64,000 bases of DNA, taken from Taudactylus pleione. Taxonomy: Eukaryota; Chordata; Amphibia; Anura; Myobatrachidae. Shown here in pieces: positions 1 through 12,229 of the stretch. The DNA lies in the NCBI GenBank assembly GCA_031769625.1, contig JAUIMM010000113.1, forward strand, positions 9,420,501-9,484,500. The letters run 5' to 3'. Both the position numbers and the translations under genes were made by a program. The stretch's first letter is position 1. The number at the start of each line of letters is the position of its first letter. Below the pieces are notes generated by a model, which worked only from the letters and a program-made list of their open reading frames with translations, searched no databases and had not been told where the DNA came from.

Positions 1-2485
1 ATCAGCGTTATGGTGCCCATTTGCATGTAGCACGAACCCGGGAGATCCGTGCTACATGCATCTGTGTGATTGGCACAGAGCAATGACAGGTCCGTGAGAC
101 CCGTCTGTGCTGCTGTGGTAAAAAAAAAAAAAAAACCTGTGTAAAACAAGAAAAAAATGGCGTGCACCCCCCCAAAAAAGAGCAACCAGCCCCGGGCATT
201 AGTAACCCAGTGCTGGGTGTGCTTAAATACAGGGGACAAACGACGTAGGGGTCCCCTGTACTTAAGCACAACCAGCTCTGGGCTCTGATCCGGTCCTGGT
301 TCTGGAAATACAGGGGAAAAAAATTTGTAGGGTTCCCCTGTATGTTCCAGAACCAGCACTGGACTTTTTCTAGCGGGGGGCTGATGCCACAGCCAGGGGA
401 GCCCTTTCACCGGGCCCCCCAGCCGCAGCATCAGCCCTGACCGCTAGTCAGCCCAGGCCGGGGATTCCTGGAGAGCTGGGGACCCCCCCAATAAAGGGGT
501 CACCCTCTCCAGGGCACCCCAGGCCCAGGCTGATAGCCCGGGGCTATCCCCGCCACCCCTGGTGGCGGTGGGTGGCGGGTTGATTGTGTGGTGTAAATAA
601 CGAATATCAAACATTGTCTTTACAAGTAGAACTGCAAGTCCCAGCTAGCCTGCCCCGTATGCTGGTACTTGGAGAACCACAAGTACCAGCATGCAGGGCA
701 TTAAGGGCCCACTAGTACCTGTAGTTCACCTGTAAAAAAAATGTTTAAAAAAACACAAGACACACACACCGTGACAGTATAAGTTTATTAAACATACATA
801 CACACACATGTACACATACTCACCTATGTAACCTGTAGCATCGGTCCACTTGTCAATGGTGGGAACCGCAGGGTAAACTTTAATAACCTTGCGGCTCCCA
901 CCATTGACTACAATGGAGGGAGCCGTTCATTGGCTGAGAGACGGGAGATGGCCTCTCTCAGCCAATGAACGCTTAGCAGCGGGGTTTCCATGGTGATACC
1001 CCGCCGCTAAGCTCTCATTCGGGAAGTACCGTTCTATGGAACGGTACTAAGTTCGTGGATCGCATTTTCGTTTTTTTTTTTTGCCAAGAGCGGGGATGCC
1101 TACTTTGGAACGAAGAGGACAGAACCTCGCATAGGAGATGGTGAGTATGTTTTTTTTCACAGGTCCCCTATGGATACTTTACCGGACAAGTGGACCAATG
1201 CTACAGGGTTACATAGGTGAGTATGTGTACATGTGTGTGTGTGTGTATGTATGTTTAATAAACTTATACTGTCACGGTGTGTGTGTCCTGTGTTTTTTTT
1301 AAACATTTTTTTACAGGTGAACTACAGGTACTAGTGGGCCCTTAATGCCCTGCATGCTGGTACTTGTGGTTCTCCAAGTACCAGCATGTGGGGCAGGCTT
1401 GCTGGGACTTGCAGTTCTACTTGTAAAGACAATGTTTGATATTCTTTATTTACACCACACCACACAATCAACCCGCCACCCACCGCCACCAGGGGTGGCG
1501 GGGATAGCCCCGGGCTATCAGCCTGGGCCTGGGGTGCCCTGGAGAGGGTGACCCCTTTATTGGGGGGGTCCCCAGCTCTCCAGGGATCCCCGGCCTGGGC
1601 TGACTAGCGGTCAGGGCTGATGCTGCGGCTGGGGGGCCCGGCGAAAGGGCTCCCCTGGCTGTGGCATCAGCCCCCCGCTAGAAAAAGTCCAGTGCTGGTT
1701 CTGGAACATACAGGGGAACCCTACTCATTTTTTTCCCCTGTATTTCCAGAACCAGATCAGAGCCCAGAGCTGGTTGCGTAGAATACGGGGGACCCCTACG
1801 TCGTTTGTCCCCCGTATTTTGGCAACCAGCGCTGGTTCTGACTAGCTCGGAGCTGGTTGTGCTTAAGTACAGGGGACCCCTACATCGTTTGTCCCCTGTA
1901 TTTAAGCACACCCAGCACTGGGTCACTAATGCCCGGGGCTGGTTGCTCTTTTTTGGGGGGGGGGCACGCCATTTTTTTCTTTTTTTACACAGGTTTTTTT
2001 TTTTTTAACCACAGCAGCACAGACGGGTCTCACGGACCCGTCAGTGCTCTGTGTCAATGACACAGATGCAAGTAGCACGGATCTCCTGGTCCGTGCGTGC
2101 ATCTGTGTCATTGAAATACACAGCAGCACAGACGGGTCTCACTGACCCATCTGTGCTCTGTGTCACTGTCAATCACACAGATGCATGTAGCACGGATCTC
2201 ACGAGTCCGTGCTACATGCAAATGAGCACCATAATGCTGATTGGCTGAGAGCCATGACAGACGGCTCTGTCAGCCAATCAGCACTTTGCCCATTAAAAGC
2301 AAAGGCATTTTTTTTTTAAATGGCCGCTCGAGGCAAAACCTCGAGATCTGACAGCAGATCTCGAGGTTTTGCCTCGGGAGAGGGATCCGGGCAGACAGGG
2401 AGATCCGAGCTTGGGCTCGGATCGCCCCGGATCCCCGAAGTTCGGGTGGGTTCGGTTCTCAGGGAACTGAACCCGCTCATCCCTA
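1..2485. mobile_element. hAT-type foldback element, left end outside the window
   Basis: Two long arms are reverse complements: about 1-860 pairs with about 1185-2243, around a centre near 1000. Examples are ATCAGCGTTATGGTG at 1 against the complement of 2229-2243, and the block at 600-860 against 1190-1450. The right end at 2250-2485 finishes GAACCCGCTCATCCCTA, the same terminus as the hAT elements at 9535, 33136 and 40140, and its subterminal block (AT-rich spacer, CCTCGAG hairpin, CAGCCAATCAGC) matches the left end of the 40140 element. The left terminus and one copy of the target duplication lie outside the window. No transposase is visible. The right arm is longer than the left because it contains extra copies of hairpin blocks near 1800-2130. 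Assignment to hAT rests on the shared terminus. Confidence 0.75.
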
Positions 2486-2507
2486 ATATATATATATATA
2501 TAATATA

Positions 2508-2540
<33 letters not shown>
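2486..2540. repeat. (TA)n microsatellite
   Basis: Nearly pure TA dinucleotides follow directly after the hAT terminus and run into the palindrome that starts at 2541. Other TA runs lie at about 2820-2845, 3208-3256, 5448-5492, 33047-33076, 47526-47556, 52182-52208 and 53854-53897. Confidence 0.9.
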
Positions 2541-2544
<4 letters not shown>

Positions 2545-2813
2545 GTATAGTTAATTCAGGTGCTGGTGTGTTGCATAAAAACAGACCTTTAAGTAATAAG
2601 CATAACAACTTGTTTAGTGAGAAAAAAGTGTATAGGTGCAGATATATGAAAGATGCATTAAGTGTTGACTTTCAAATGTGGTATTTATAAACAATTTATT
2701 TAGACATATAACAAACAAAAAGTAAATAGCTCAATAGACCGGTACACATTTTTATCAGCAATAAGCCAATCTCTAAATTGTAAAAAATAATGCTACAAAG
2801 TGCCGTGTGCTTG

Positions 2814-2844
<31 letters not shown>

Positions 2845-2959
2845 CAGTAACTAGTTATTTCATTCAGTTCTCAAACATTTAATATTTCAATAAAAGATAT
2901 AAAATATCTATAAATCCTATTTCTTAAAGACCCCAAATTCTGTTTTGATAAATTCTTTA

Positions 2960-3010
2960 TCAATGACCCCTTGATAAAGTCAGAGAAGGACGAAACGTGT
3001 TGGAAAGCTG
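2960..3010 (+). ncRNA. Hammerhead-ribozyme-like motif (degenerate), palindrome loop
   Basis: From 2971 the order is UUGAUAA, an extra A, a hairpin GUC-AGAGAAG-GAC, then GAAAC-GU-GUU ending at 3001. Against the canonical core CUGANGA / stem II / GAAA / NUH this gives U3-A8 in place of the C3-G8 pair, a 3-bp stem II, a 2-bp stem III (A-U, C-G) with a 2-nt loop, and U17 before the expected cleavage point after 3001. Stem I is poor: only CC/GG next to the core pairs convincingly. It is probably a decayed copy. Similar motifs in this window lie at 32228-32285 and 32887-32970. Confidence 0.5.
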
Positions 3011-3203
3011 CCTTCTCTTGCCTGATGAACTCTGAATTATTTTATCACAGAATCAGATAAGCATTGTTTTTAAAGATTCCAATATATCGTTTTTAAAAAT
3101 ACTATTTATGTCTGAATTTTGAGTTTTTAAGAAATAGGATTTATATATATTATATATCTTTATTGAGATATTAAATGTTTGAGAACTGTATGAAATAACC
3201 AGT

Positions 3204-3253
<50 letters not shown>

Positions 3254-3357
3254 TTTGCACAAGCACACGGCACTTTGTAGCACTATTTTTTTACAATTTA
3301 GAAATTGGCTTATTGCTGCTAAAACTGTGTGCAGGTCTATTAAGCTATTTACTTTAT

Positions 3358-4195
3358 GGGTCAATCCTATTAGGTGCGAATTGTGAGATGCGAGGTGCGA
3401 GTTGCGATTTTCACTTCGATTTTGCATAGCGAATTCATTTTGCAATCCAATTAGCAACTCGCACTGATCAGTCAGACTGAATTCGCATCTTTCCACTCGC
3501 ACCTCCCTGAGGGTGAGAGATGGAAAGGAAAATCTTTATTTTAAGGTTAAAATGTGGGGACACTGTGCTGAACCCCTTGGTCACCCCCCTTAATGACCAT
3601 TTTTGCAATTGGAAGTTTCTAATTAGCTTATTTAATCAAATGTCATTTTTGGGGTGAAAAAAAAAGATCTCAAATTACCCCAAAATCAACTTTTCAGTTG
3701 ACCCTAAATTTAATGACAATAATTTTTTAGTTGAAAAATAATTGTTTTTAGCATTTTTTTTTCCATTTTTTAAGGTGCCCTCAAAGTACCCCAAAATCAC
3801 CCTTTTTCCTACTTTTTTTTTGCATTTTTAATTTGAGATTAAACAAAAAAAGTTTGTTTTTTATAATTTTCTTGCATTTAAAAAAAAAGCACAAATCAGC
3901 CATTTCACACCATTTTAAAACCTACAGTAACTTCCTAATGCCATCAAACAGCCGTCTATACAGTCCTGCTAATGAAATGATCCATTTTGGGGGTTCCAGG
4001 ATGGTCACCCCACATTTTCATGCATTACTCGCAAATCTCATTTGGCAGTCAATTCGCACCCCTCCGCTGTGAGTAGTGACAATAGGCATTTTTAATTGGA
4101 TTGGAGAATTCTCGGGAGCACGTTTTGTGGCGATGTGTGCGAGTTTAAAGAAACAAACTTGCTACTTGCAATTCGCACCTAATTGGATCGAGCCC
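3358..4195. mobile_element. PIF/Harbinger-like MITE, 838 bp
   Basis: Inverted termini are GGGTCAATCCTATTAGGTGC on the left and, reverse complemented from the right, GGGCTCGATCCAATTAGGTG. TTA follows the right end (4196-4198); TTA plus one extra T precedes the left end. The opposite arm of the host palindrome (2715-2730) has the site without the insert. The interior is AT-rich with no coding frame. Confidence 0.8.
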
Positions 4196-4301
4196 TTAGT
4201 TTGTTATATGTCTAAATAAATTGTTTATTAACGCCACATTTGAAAGTCAACACTTAATGTATCTATCATATATCTGCACTTATACACTTTTTTCTCACTA
4301 A

Positions 4302-5210
4302 GGGCTCAATTTACTACAATCCGCATTTTGAATGCAGATTGTAGGGTGATATTACCGACTGAATTCGCATTGCAAATTCAGGCAATATCACAGGGATTTA
4401 CTAAAAATCCCTTGCAGGGACAGAGCTTGCGATAATGCTCTGTCCCTGCGAATCCCCTCCGCACACTTATCACTATATTTTCGCAAAAAATACAGTGACA
4501 AGTGCCGAAGCATGTGCCGACCGTCCGTCGCTAAGCCCTGCCCCCATTGCTAAGCCCCGCCCCTGCAATCACGGACCCCCCCGCGACCCCCCCTAAGTTA
4601 CACTTGCAGTGATCGGTGCTCCGGTGATGTCCTCTGTGGCTATGGTCAGCTGACATCCCATCCTGCACTAGGACCCAGTCAGGTAACGACCGGGCCCCAG
4701 TGCATGCTGGGAGACCAGCTGACCGGAGACGGGACATCACCGGAGCCCTGATCACCGGTCCCTGGACTCAGGTAAGTTTTTTTTTTACTAATTATTATTT
4801 TTTTTTTTTTTACAGTGTATCAGCATGCGGTCTGTTTAGACCACACAGCTGATCACTGGGGCCGGCTCCGGGCTCTGCTCTGCCCGTTAGAGCGGAGCAG
4901 GAGTCTGGTAACTGGGGAAAACCATGGATAACGCCACCTCCAGGTGGCGTTATTATCACAGGGTTTTCCCCGGTAATTTTTCACAATTTATTTTTAGTAA
5001 CTTTGGCCAGATCACATTTCACATTACAATTATGGGAAATGCGATCTGCTTACTAAAAATAAGTGATACTTAGGGGTTGGAGTAGAATTTTACGAATTCT
5101 ACTCCAATTGCCCTGTAAGAACTATAGGTGATACTAAAATAATGTGAAAAGGATGTGAAAACACCTTTTTCACTTTATTTTAGTAAAAATAATGTTAATA
5201 AATAGAGCCC
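4302..5210. mobile_element. PIF/Harbinger-like MITE, 909 bp
   Basis: Ends are GGGCTCAATTTACTA and AATAAATAGAGCCC, flanked by TAA (4299-4301) and TCA (5211-5213), a 3-bp duplication with one later change. The unfilled target CTCACTAAACAAG is present in reverse complement near 2610-2625. The centre (4500-4980) is GC-rich with internal inverted blocks and no recognisable transposase. Confidence 0.8.
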
Positions 5211-5456
5211 TCAACAAGTTGTTATACTTATCACTTAAAGGTCTGTTTTTATGCAACACACCAGGCGCTTGAATTAACTATACGTACACATGTTTTACTG
5301 AGGGCATTTAACCCAATGTCCTATACCAGTTGATTTAGCTGACACCCGTTATTTTAAGGTAGTGTGGTTGCCATATATATTTATATTTATAGTACTATTG
5401 TATAGAGGAGAGTTGTACTGGGTTGGCGCAAATAACATATTGTAATTATATATATA

Positions 5457-5492
<36 letters not shown>

Positions 5493-5498
<6 letters not shown>

Positions 5499-7943
5499 TA
5501 TCTATGTGCCAGTCTGCATCTGTTTACAGTTATGAGAATAGACCCTAACTTGACTTTGTGTGCATTAAAGCTGCCCCCCCCCCATGTTGCCTCACCATGG
5601 GTAACGCGTCATGTCAGAAGCACACAACTCTATGTAACCCCCCCCCTTTTTCCACTAAGGGGACACCAGGTTACTAACTTCCCATGTTGTACCCACCCTT
5701 ACCCTCTATTGGTGGTGTACAGTACCTTTCCATTGTCAGTGCCTCCACCCAAGCTTATATTATGATGAATTATGCTATTGTGTAGGTAGGCTTGCTTGGG
5801 TAAGCCTAAACTTAGTGCGGTTTCTAAAATAGGTGGTATGTATGATTCAATTGTTTTACAACTCAACTCCCAATGCATACATATCTACTATACACCTTAT
5901 AATGGTATACCAACTTTCCTCCTCTCCACAGGTCCAGTCAGCTCAGGATTTCTAATGACACTCCTCCTGATAAGTAAAGTCACATACGGTACACATATAT
6001 TTTCTTATTTTATCCTGCAAAGTTGCAGTTAAATTACATACATAACACTTACAGATCACACAATACAATGCATTACATACGTGTACATGAAATAATGCAA
6101 TTAACTGGTATAACCTCTTCTTATATATGCTACTATATATCACCTACTGAAAGTAGTATGTCCTAAGATGAAATGTCCAAGTTCTTATGCCTTCAGGCTG
6201 ATATAAAGTTTATTAGTTGCTGTCCAGTGGTGACCTCCAGTTTGTATTATAATTAGAGTCGTATACCACTTTTTAGAAGTATCTCCTGGTCTGATGTTTC
6301 CTTCAATGCAGGTTATTACCAATAAATAGATATTAGGATATCAGAGATAACTTTTAGCCCAGAGTTTGCCAAGGCAATATCATTTATAACAAAACCTGCA
6401 TTTAAGCTGTTACTTTAAAATACTGCATGGGTTAATATTTTACAGCCAATTCACACAGCAGAAGCCAGAGTAGGACTTGGTATATGCTGTTTTAGTTACT
6501 TTTTATTCCAGACACAAGTTTATGTAGAAGGAGACAGTATGCATCCCTGGGTAATTAATACAAGGTACAGCTACTCTCTCTTTCAATTACTTCTGATTCC
6601 TCCTAAAGTGATGTCTTGCTGTTGTAAATACACTCCCCAGCTCCTTCCTCCACTTATATCACGTTAACACTGGCCTGCCTATAAGCTGTCCTGCATCCTG
6701 TAAGTGCACAAGTTATGTTTACTCACAGCCGATGACTGGTGCTTTCCAGGGAGATAGATGGCCTTATGACCACATGTCAGCGTTCAGTGCCTGCCCCGGC
6801 AGGACACTAGTCTGCTTCACTGACAGGGGCTGTGTGCACACAGGGTTTCCAGCTGCTTGTGCAGGGATGACTGCTGATAGCCTCACTCCATCAGCTGCAG
6901 TGTCTCCCTCTCCCCCGGCTCTGTCATAGCCTGCCACCAAGCAGGCAGCCCTCCTGTCACTGGACAGTAGCCAGAGCTTCCGGAGCTGCCTCCCCGCTGA
7001 CGTGGCTGCTGATGCCGGGACTTCCTGCGTGGCTCCTAGCCACTTCCACTCACGCTGCCTGGTCCACCTCCCACGACGCTGCCTCTCTGGCATCATCAGG
7101 TAGACAGGGTGGGTGCCGCTGTCCCACCTTCTTCCCCAGCTCCGGCTGGGCTCCATCTCCGGCTCTGCCCCCCTGCAGCATATAGCCGCTCACTGGCTGC
7201 CCGGGTCACAGGAGGGCAGGCACTGGAGGGAGGGATCAGCAGACTGCTTCCCAGCTGCTACTAACAGCTGCTATATCTCCTCCCTCTCACCGGATCCTAT
7301 TTTCCTGACAGGAACCAATTCACTCCCATCTATATTACTCCGCCCCCTTCTGCAACTATCACCAATGTCTGTGAAATGTATATCTGCAGCATGAAGCACC
7401 AAAGTCCACTGACATCATAGATATCTAACATGCACAGAGTACATACATTTCCACATATTTACATCACATCACATCTATCCCTACAGTATATTTAACATTT
7501 ACCTCATAAATGGCATTTTGCTGTAGATAGATGAATGAAAATATATACCTGTTTCAATTGTATATATGAATTATCTCCGTAACCCTAACCAGGGTTACAT
7601 CTACAAAGCGGAATATGGGTTCATATGGTTTTGTTGGTGTTTATAGAGTGAATTATGTATACACTCACTCTCATCATGCCTAATTTATACCATTATACCA
7701 TCGCCAGCATAAGTGGCTCATTATAGGCTTAGTATGCAGAGATAATTATTTACTAATTAAAGACACTGCTCAGCAATTTATACATCTTCAATAGTTATTT
7801 TAAGAAAGCATTACAGGATTTAGGCTAGAGTAATTAAAATATTTAATATGAGGAATGGTTCCAAGTTTACTATATCAAATATTATAGATTTCATAAAGGT
7901 TTGTAACATTCAAGCACATCCCTACTGATCCCTACTCTCAACC
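5493..7943. other. No recognised gene; mixed unique sequence
   Basis: No transposon terminus, RNA gene or conserved coding frame was recognised. Open frames here are short and of ordinary composition. A GC-rich stretch at about 6760-7345 is listed separately. Confidence 0.5.
6764..7345 (-). promoter_or_regulatory. GC-rich segment, possible promoter/first exon on the minus strand
   Basis: Read on the minus strand, a GGGGCGGAG box near 7340 is followed by GC-rich sequence and an ATG at 7156 in a purine-favourable context. A 130-residue frame opens there and a possible splice donor (AAG followed by GTGGGA) lies about 30 bases downstream. The predicted peptide is Arg/Trp/Ala-rich and I do not recognise it. 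Base composition contrasts with the AT-rich surroundings. It could equally be an unrecognised repeat. Confidence 0.15.
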
Positions 7944-8380
7944 CAGGGCCGGCTCTATGGGTGTCTTCGACCAGTGTGGTCGCACAGGGACGCCACCCAT
8001 AGAGGGCGCACCCCTCCCGAACATCCCAATTTCAGAGGGACAGTACTGTCCTGCTGTTCCACCCGTGGGCCGAAGTGGCCCGCAGGTGGTAAAATCCGGA
8101 GGTTGGGGACCCCCAAAGCTGCAGCTGTGCGGTCGGGCCGGAGCCCCGGAGTGTCAATGGATGCAGCGCGCATGCGCGCGGCATCGATTCACTGACGGGA
8201 GAGGGCTGGGGGAAGCACAGCCATTGACGGAGGGCTGGGCTTTACCCCCAGCCTGACGTTATTTGGAGGCGTGCCATGCGGGCACGCCCCTCAGATAACG
8301 GCACGTAGGGTGCGTGACCAATGGTAATGAGGGCACGACCGGGCAGGCACAGGGTGGTCAGACCCCTGGAGCCGGCCCTG
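7944..8380. mobile_element. hAT MITE, 437 bp, perfect 8-bp duplication
   Basis: Termini are CAGGGCCGGCTC and GAGCCGGCCCTG, and TCTCAACC flanks both sides exactly (7936-7943, 8381-8388). The interior is GC-rich and noncoding. A truncated relative in the opposite orientation lies at 16917-17290, and a short fragment of the family at about 17678-17756. Confidence 0.9.
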
Positions 8381-8388
8381 TCTCAACC

Positions 8389-9152
8389 GTGGCACTTATG
8401 AAAACAGCTTTGACTGACTGTAAGGTTAATATGAAAATCACCATTTGCCAATTACTGCTACTGTATATTAATCACATGTATTACAAAGTTCATACCTTTG
8501 TACTACTGTGTAAGAGTAAGTACAAGTGGGCAATGTGCATATGTATGGTTATTTGTATGTAGTTTTATTTTTTTAAGCTATTAATCTTTAATATTTTATC
8601 ATTGCTCTTTCACATCTATTACCGATGTCCAAGTAAGAATTGAATGAAGTTTAAAGATAAAGGAAACAATTATTGAATGACTTATTTATAATGCTAACCT
8701 CAGACTGTACTTTTACATAGCAATAAAACAATTCAACAGTTAAATAATGTTCACTCATTGGAATCATTATTAGTATTCCGCTGAAAACATAACCCTGCCT
8801 AATTACCATAAGTTTAATCACCTACATTAATATTTTAATGATCGGATCTGAGGTTGATAACAGTGGGACACCAACTTGTAATAGAAAAAAATGATCTGTG
8901 TTTCCTGTCAGTTTAAAGATCCTGCTCTCACAAGCACTCAGAATTGGAAGCACATTGCATCTGTCAGACAGCTAGACTAGTGCACTGCATGTGTTTTTAT
9001 GGAACTATGAATACTTAGCTGTGTATGGGCCCGATGCACAGTTTAACATACGTGCGTTTGTGGCGTGTATCTTTAGTGTTTTAGCACCACACATGCTCCG
9101 GAACTGAAGATAAGCCAGTACGGTCGCGCCCCAAATATAAGCTTAAATACAC
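8389..9152. other. No recognised feature
   Basis: AT-rich sequence in which I see no transposon ends, tandem repeat or plausible gene. Confidence 0.5.
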
Positions 9153-9160
9153 GTATTAAG

Positions 9161-9481
9161 CATACTTACCAACATTTCTTATCTCTGCTCCCGAACTCGG
9201 GGGGCGGGACCAGGCTCCTATGTCATTAGGCCCCACCCCTCTCATGGTAAACTGCTGTAAATCGCGGGACTGTGAGGAGGGGACGGGGCTAAATTATGTG
9301 GGTTTTTTTGCTTCATTTAGCCCGGCTCCCTCCATACAGAGCCGCGATTCATGCCAATTATCTCTCCATCCTGCCCATTTCACTAGCAAGTGGGTGGAAT
9401 AAGGCGGAAGATCTGGACACTCTTCCGGGAGTACAAAAAATTGTGAGCCTCCCGCAACTTCCGGGAGAGTGGATAAGTATG
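9161..9481. mobile_element. hAT-like MITE, 321 bp
   Basis: Termini are CATACTTACC and GGATAAGTATG, flanked by GTATTAAG (9153-9160) and GTGTTAAG (9482-9489), an 8-bp duplication with one mismatch. A relative in inverted orientation is at 46216-46507, and a partial one may start near 59820. Confidence 0.8.
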
Positions 9482-10162
9482 GTGTTAAGACATATCTTTT
9501 GAACTACAGTAGTAAAGTTTGTACTGATTATGATTAGGGGTGTGCACCGGCCACTTTTCGTGTTTTGTGTTTTGGTTTTGGATCTGGATCTTTCTTCGTG
9601 TTTTGGATCTGGATTGGTTTTGCCAAAACCACCCTTCCGTGTTTTGGGTTCTTGGTTTTGTGTTTTGGATCTGTATTTTTTTGAAAAAAAGCATAAAAAC
9701 AGCTAAAATCACAGAATTTGTGGGTTTTTCTGCTCCTATGCTATTATTAACCTCAATAACCTTAATTTCCACTCATTTCCAGTCTATTCTGAACACCTCA
9801 CACCTCACAATAGTGTTTTTATGTCCAAAAGGTTGCACCGAGGTAGCTGGATGACTATGCTAAGAGATACGAGTGGGCGGCACAAACACGTGGTCCATCT
9901 AGGAGTGGCACTGCAGTGGCAGACAGGACGGCAGTTTGAAAAACTAGGCCCCAAACTATACATAATGCAAAGAAAAAAAAGAGGTGCAAGATGGAATTGT
10001 CCTTGGGCCCTTCCACCCACCCTTATGTTGTATAAACAGGACATGCACACTTTAACAAACCAGGGTCAGGCACACGACTGTGGCTGAAATGATTGGTTCG
10101 TTTGGGCCCCTACAAAACAAGCTGGCAATTAATCTGTCCCTGCACAAACTGGCTCTACGGAG

Positions 10163-10630
10163 GCAAGATGTCATCCTCATCCTCCTCATCCACCGATTCC
10201 TCACCCTCTTCAGTGTTGTGTACATCCTCATCCTCACAGAGTATTAATTCGCCCCCGCTGGAATCCACAACCACAGGTCCCTCTGTACGTTCTGGAGGCT
10301 GGTCTCCCTGGAAGAGTTGATAATTCATTTTATGAACATCATCTTCTCCACATTTTGTGGAAGCAACCTCCTACGCCTTTCGCTGACAAGGTTCCCGGCT
10401 GCACTAAACACTCTTTCGGAGTACACACTGGAGTGGGGGCAACTCAGGTAAAATAGAGCCAGTTTGTACAGGGACCTCCAAATTGCTTCTTTTTCCTGCC
10501 AGTACAGGTACGGACTGTCTGACATGCCTACTTGGATGCTGTCACCGATGTAATCCTTTAACAGACAGACGCACGCTTGTCGCTGCTGCTTTGAGGATGC
10601 AAGTGCGGCTACAGCCCACACAATTCGCAA
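10163..10630 (-). pseudogene. hAT transposase C-terminal (dimerisation) fragment
   Basis: The frame at 10325-10630 contains a recognisable hATC domain over its last 65 residues: YWQEKEAIWRSLYKLALFYL, then SSVYSERVFSAAGNLVSERR and RRLLPQNVEKMMF. In hAT transposases this domain mediates dimerisation and packs against the RNase H-like fold. Upstream residues are read-through from a 145-bp tandem repeat, so the frame start is not authentic. After a stop at 10325-10327 an acidic tail continues in another frame to a TAG at 10163. It ends VDEEDEDDILPP, identical to the end of the element B protein, which indicates a one-base frameshift here. Catalytic Asp/Glu regions are missing. Confidence 0.85.
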
Positions 10631-11860
10631 AGACAGAAAAAAAAAGAAGAATATTTTTATTGTTTGTGGAGCGCACTTTGAGGGTTACACCACCCTTTAA
10701 CAGACAGACGCACGCTTGTCGCTGCTGCTTTGAGGATGCAAGTGCAGCTACAGCCCACACAATTCGCAAAGACAGAAAAAAAAGAAGAATATTTTTATTG
10801 TTTGTGGAGCACACTTTGAGGGTGTCACCACCCTTTAACAGACAGACGCACGCTTGTCGCTGCTGCTTTGAGGATGCAAGTGCGGCTACAGCCCACACAA
10901 TTCACAAAGACAGAAAAAAAAAGAAGAATATTTTTATTGTTTGTGTAGCACACTTTGAGGGTGTCACCACCCTTTAACAGACAGATGCACGCTTGTCGCT
11001 GCTGCTTTAAGGATGCAGGTGCAGCTACAGCCCACACATTTCACAAAGACAGAAAAAAAAAGAAGAATATTTTTATTGTTTGTGTAGCACACTTTGAGGG
11101 TGTCACCACCCTTTAACAGACAGACGCACGCTTGTCGCTGCTGCTTTGAGGACAGTATCATATGCAGTGACAGTAGACTTGTCAGAAATTGTTGGCACGT
11201 CCTTCAGTCCGGACCAGATGTCCAAACCAGCCCTTGACTTATGACACAGGCGCACGCTTGGCGCTGCTACTATGTTGATGCATGTGCAGCTACATCGCAC
11301 ACAAGTCACAAACACATTAAACAAATAGTTTTTTATATTTTGGAGCACTTTGAGGGTTACACCACCCTTTAACAGACAGACGCACGCTTGTCGCTGCTGC
11401 TTTGAGGATGCAAGTGCGGCTACAGCCCACACAATTCACAAAGACAGAAAAAAAAAGAAGAATATTTTTATTGTTTGTGCAGCACACTTTGAGGGTGTCA
11501 ACACCCTTTAACAGACAGACGCACGCTTGTCACTGCTGCTTTAAGGATGCAGGTGCGGCTACAGCCCACACATTTCACAAAGACAGAAAAAAAAAGAAGA
11601 ATATTTTTATTGTTTGTGGAGCGCACGTTGAGGGTTACACCACCCTTTAACAGACAGATGCACGCTTGTCGCTGCTGCTTTGAGGATGCAAGTGCGGCTA
11701 CAGCCCACACAATTCACAAAGACAGAAAAAAGAAGAAGAATATTTTTATTGTTTGCGTAGCGCACTTTGAGGGTTACTTTGAGCACACTTTGAGGGTGTC
11801 ACCACCCTTTAACAGACAGACGCACGCTTGTCGCTGCTGCTTTGAGGATGCAGGTGGAAT
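10555..11860. repeat. Tandem array, about 145-bp unit, inside hAT element A
   Basis: Units contain CCCTTTAACAGACAGACGCA, CGCTTGTCGCTGCTGC, an A-rich run GACAGAAAAAAAAAGAAG and TTTATTGTTTGTG. About eight copies are present, with one deviant copy at about 11150-11340 that holds a scrap of transposase (minus strand, DIWSGLKDVPTISDKS) and one truncated copy. Long frames on both strands through this region are repeat translations, not genes. Confidence 0.9.
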
Positions 11861-12183
11861 CTAGACGGGATTTGGAACCGGGGACACACTACCTCCATCA
11901 ATTGTCTAAATCCCACTGCACTAATGGCGGATACCGGACGCACGTCTAACACCAACATAGCAGTCAAGGCCTCAGTTATACGTTTTGCTTCAGGATGACT
12001 GCTGTCGTACTTCATCCTCATCGCTAGGGACTGTTGGAGGGTCAATTGTTTAGTAAAAGTAGTGATATTCCTACTTCCTCTCTGGGATGATGAACAACTC
12101 CCAGCAGCAGCAACAGCACTAGGAGGAAGTGGTTCTTGATCTTTCCCTATTTTATTTTTATCGGAGAAAGTTTGGTCCTCCAT
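11840..12183 (-). pseudogene. hAT transposase N-terminal/middle fragment
   Basis: It starts with ATG at 12183 and the same first 22 residues (MEDQTFSDKNKIGKD and on) as the start in element B at 34813. It then jumps to sequence typical of the region after the BED finger: LAMRMKYDSSHPEAKRITEA, LVLDVRPVSAISAVGFRQLM, PRFQIPSR. The BED finger expected between these parts is missing, so there was an internal deletion near 12085. Downstream the frame runs into the 145-bp array and stops. Confidence 0.8.
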
Positions 12184-12229
12184 TTATTATATTGATATAT
12201 ACGTGCGGCTAAAGCGCACACAAACACAG

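Larger units (their letters stand above)
2541..5288. repeat. Palindromic (foldback) repeat, arms 2541-2945 and 3105-5288
   Basis: The left arm reads in reverse complement in the right arm: GTACGTATAGTTAATTCAGG at 2541 against the end at 5288, the TTTCTCACTAAACAAG block at about 2610 against 4290/5214, and the CAAGCACACGGCACTTTG block near 2800 and 3262. The right arm is lengthened by two MITEs (3358-4195 and 4302-5210), and the left arm still shows both target sites unfilled. The loop, about 2946-3104, holds the hammerhead-like core. There is no protein-coding potential. The design resembles inverted terminal repeats of Penelope-like or retrozyme-like elements, but this is inference. Confidence 0.8.

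Noticed and set aside
10483..11864. Plus- and minus-strand frames of 100-164 residues
   Set aside because: Translations of the 145-bp array in hAT element A; only the hATC part on the minus strand is genuine transposase.
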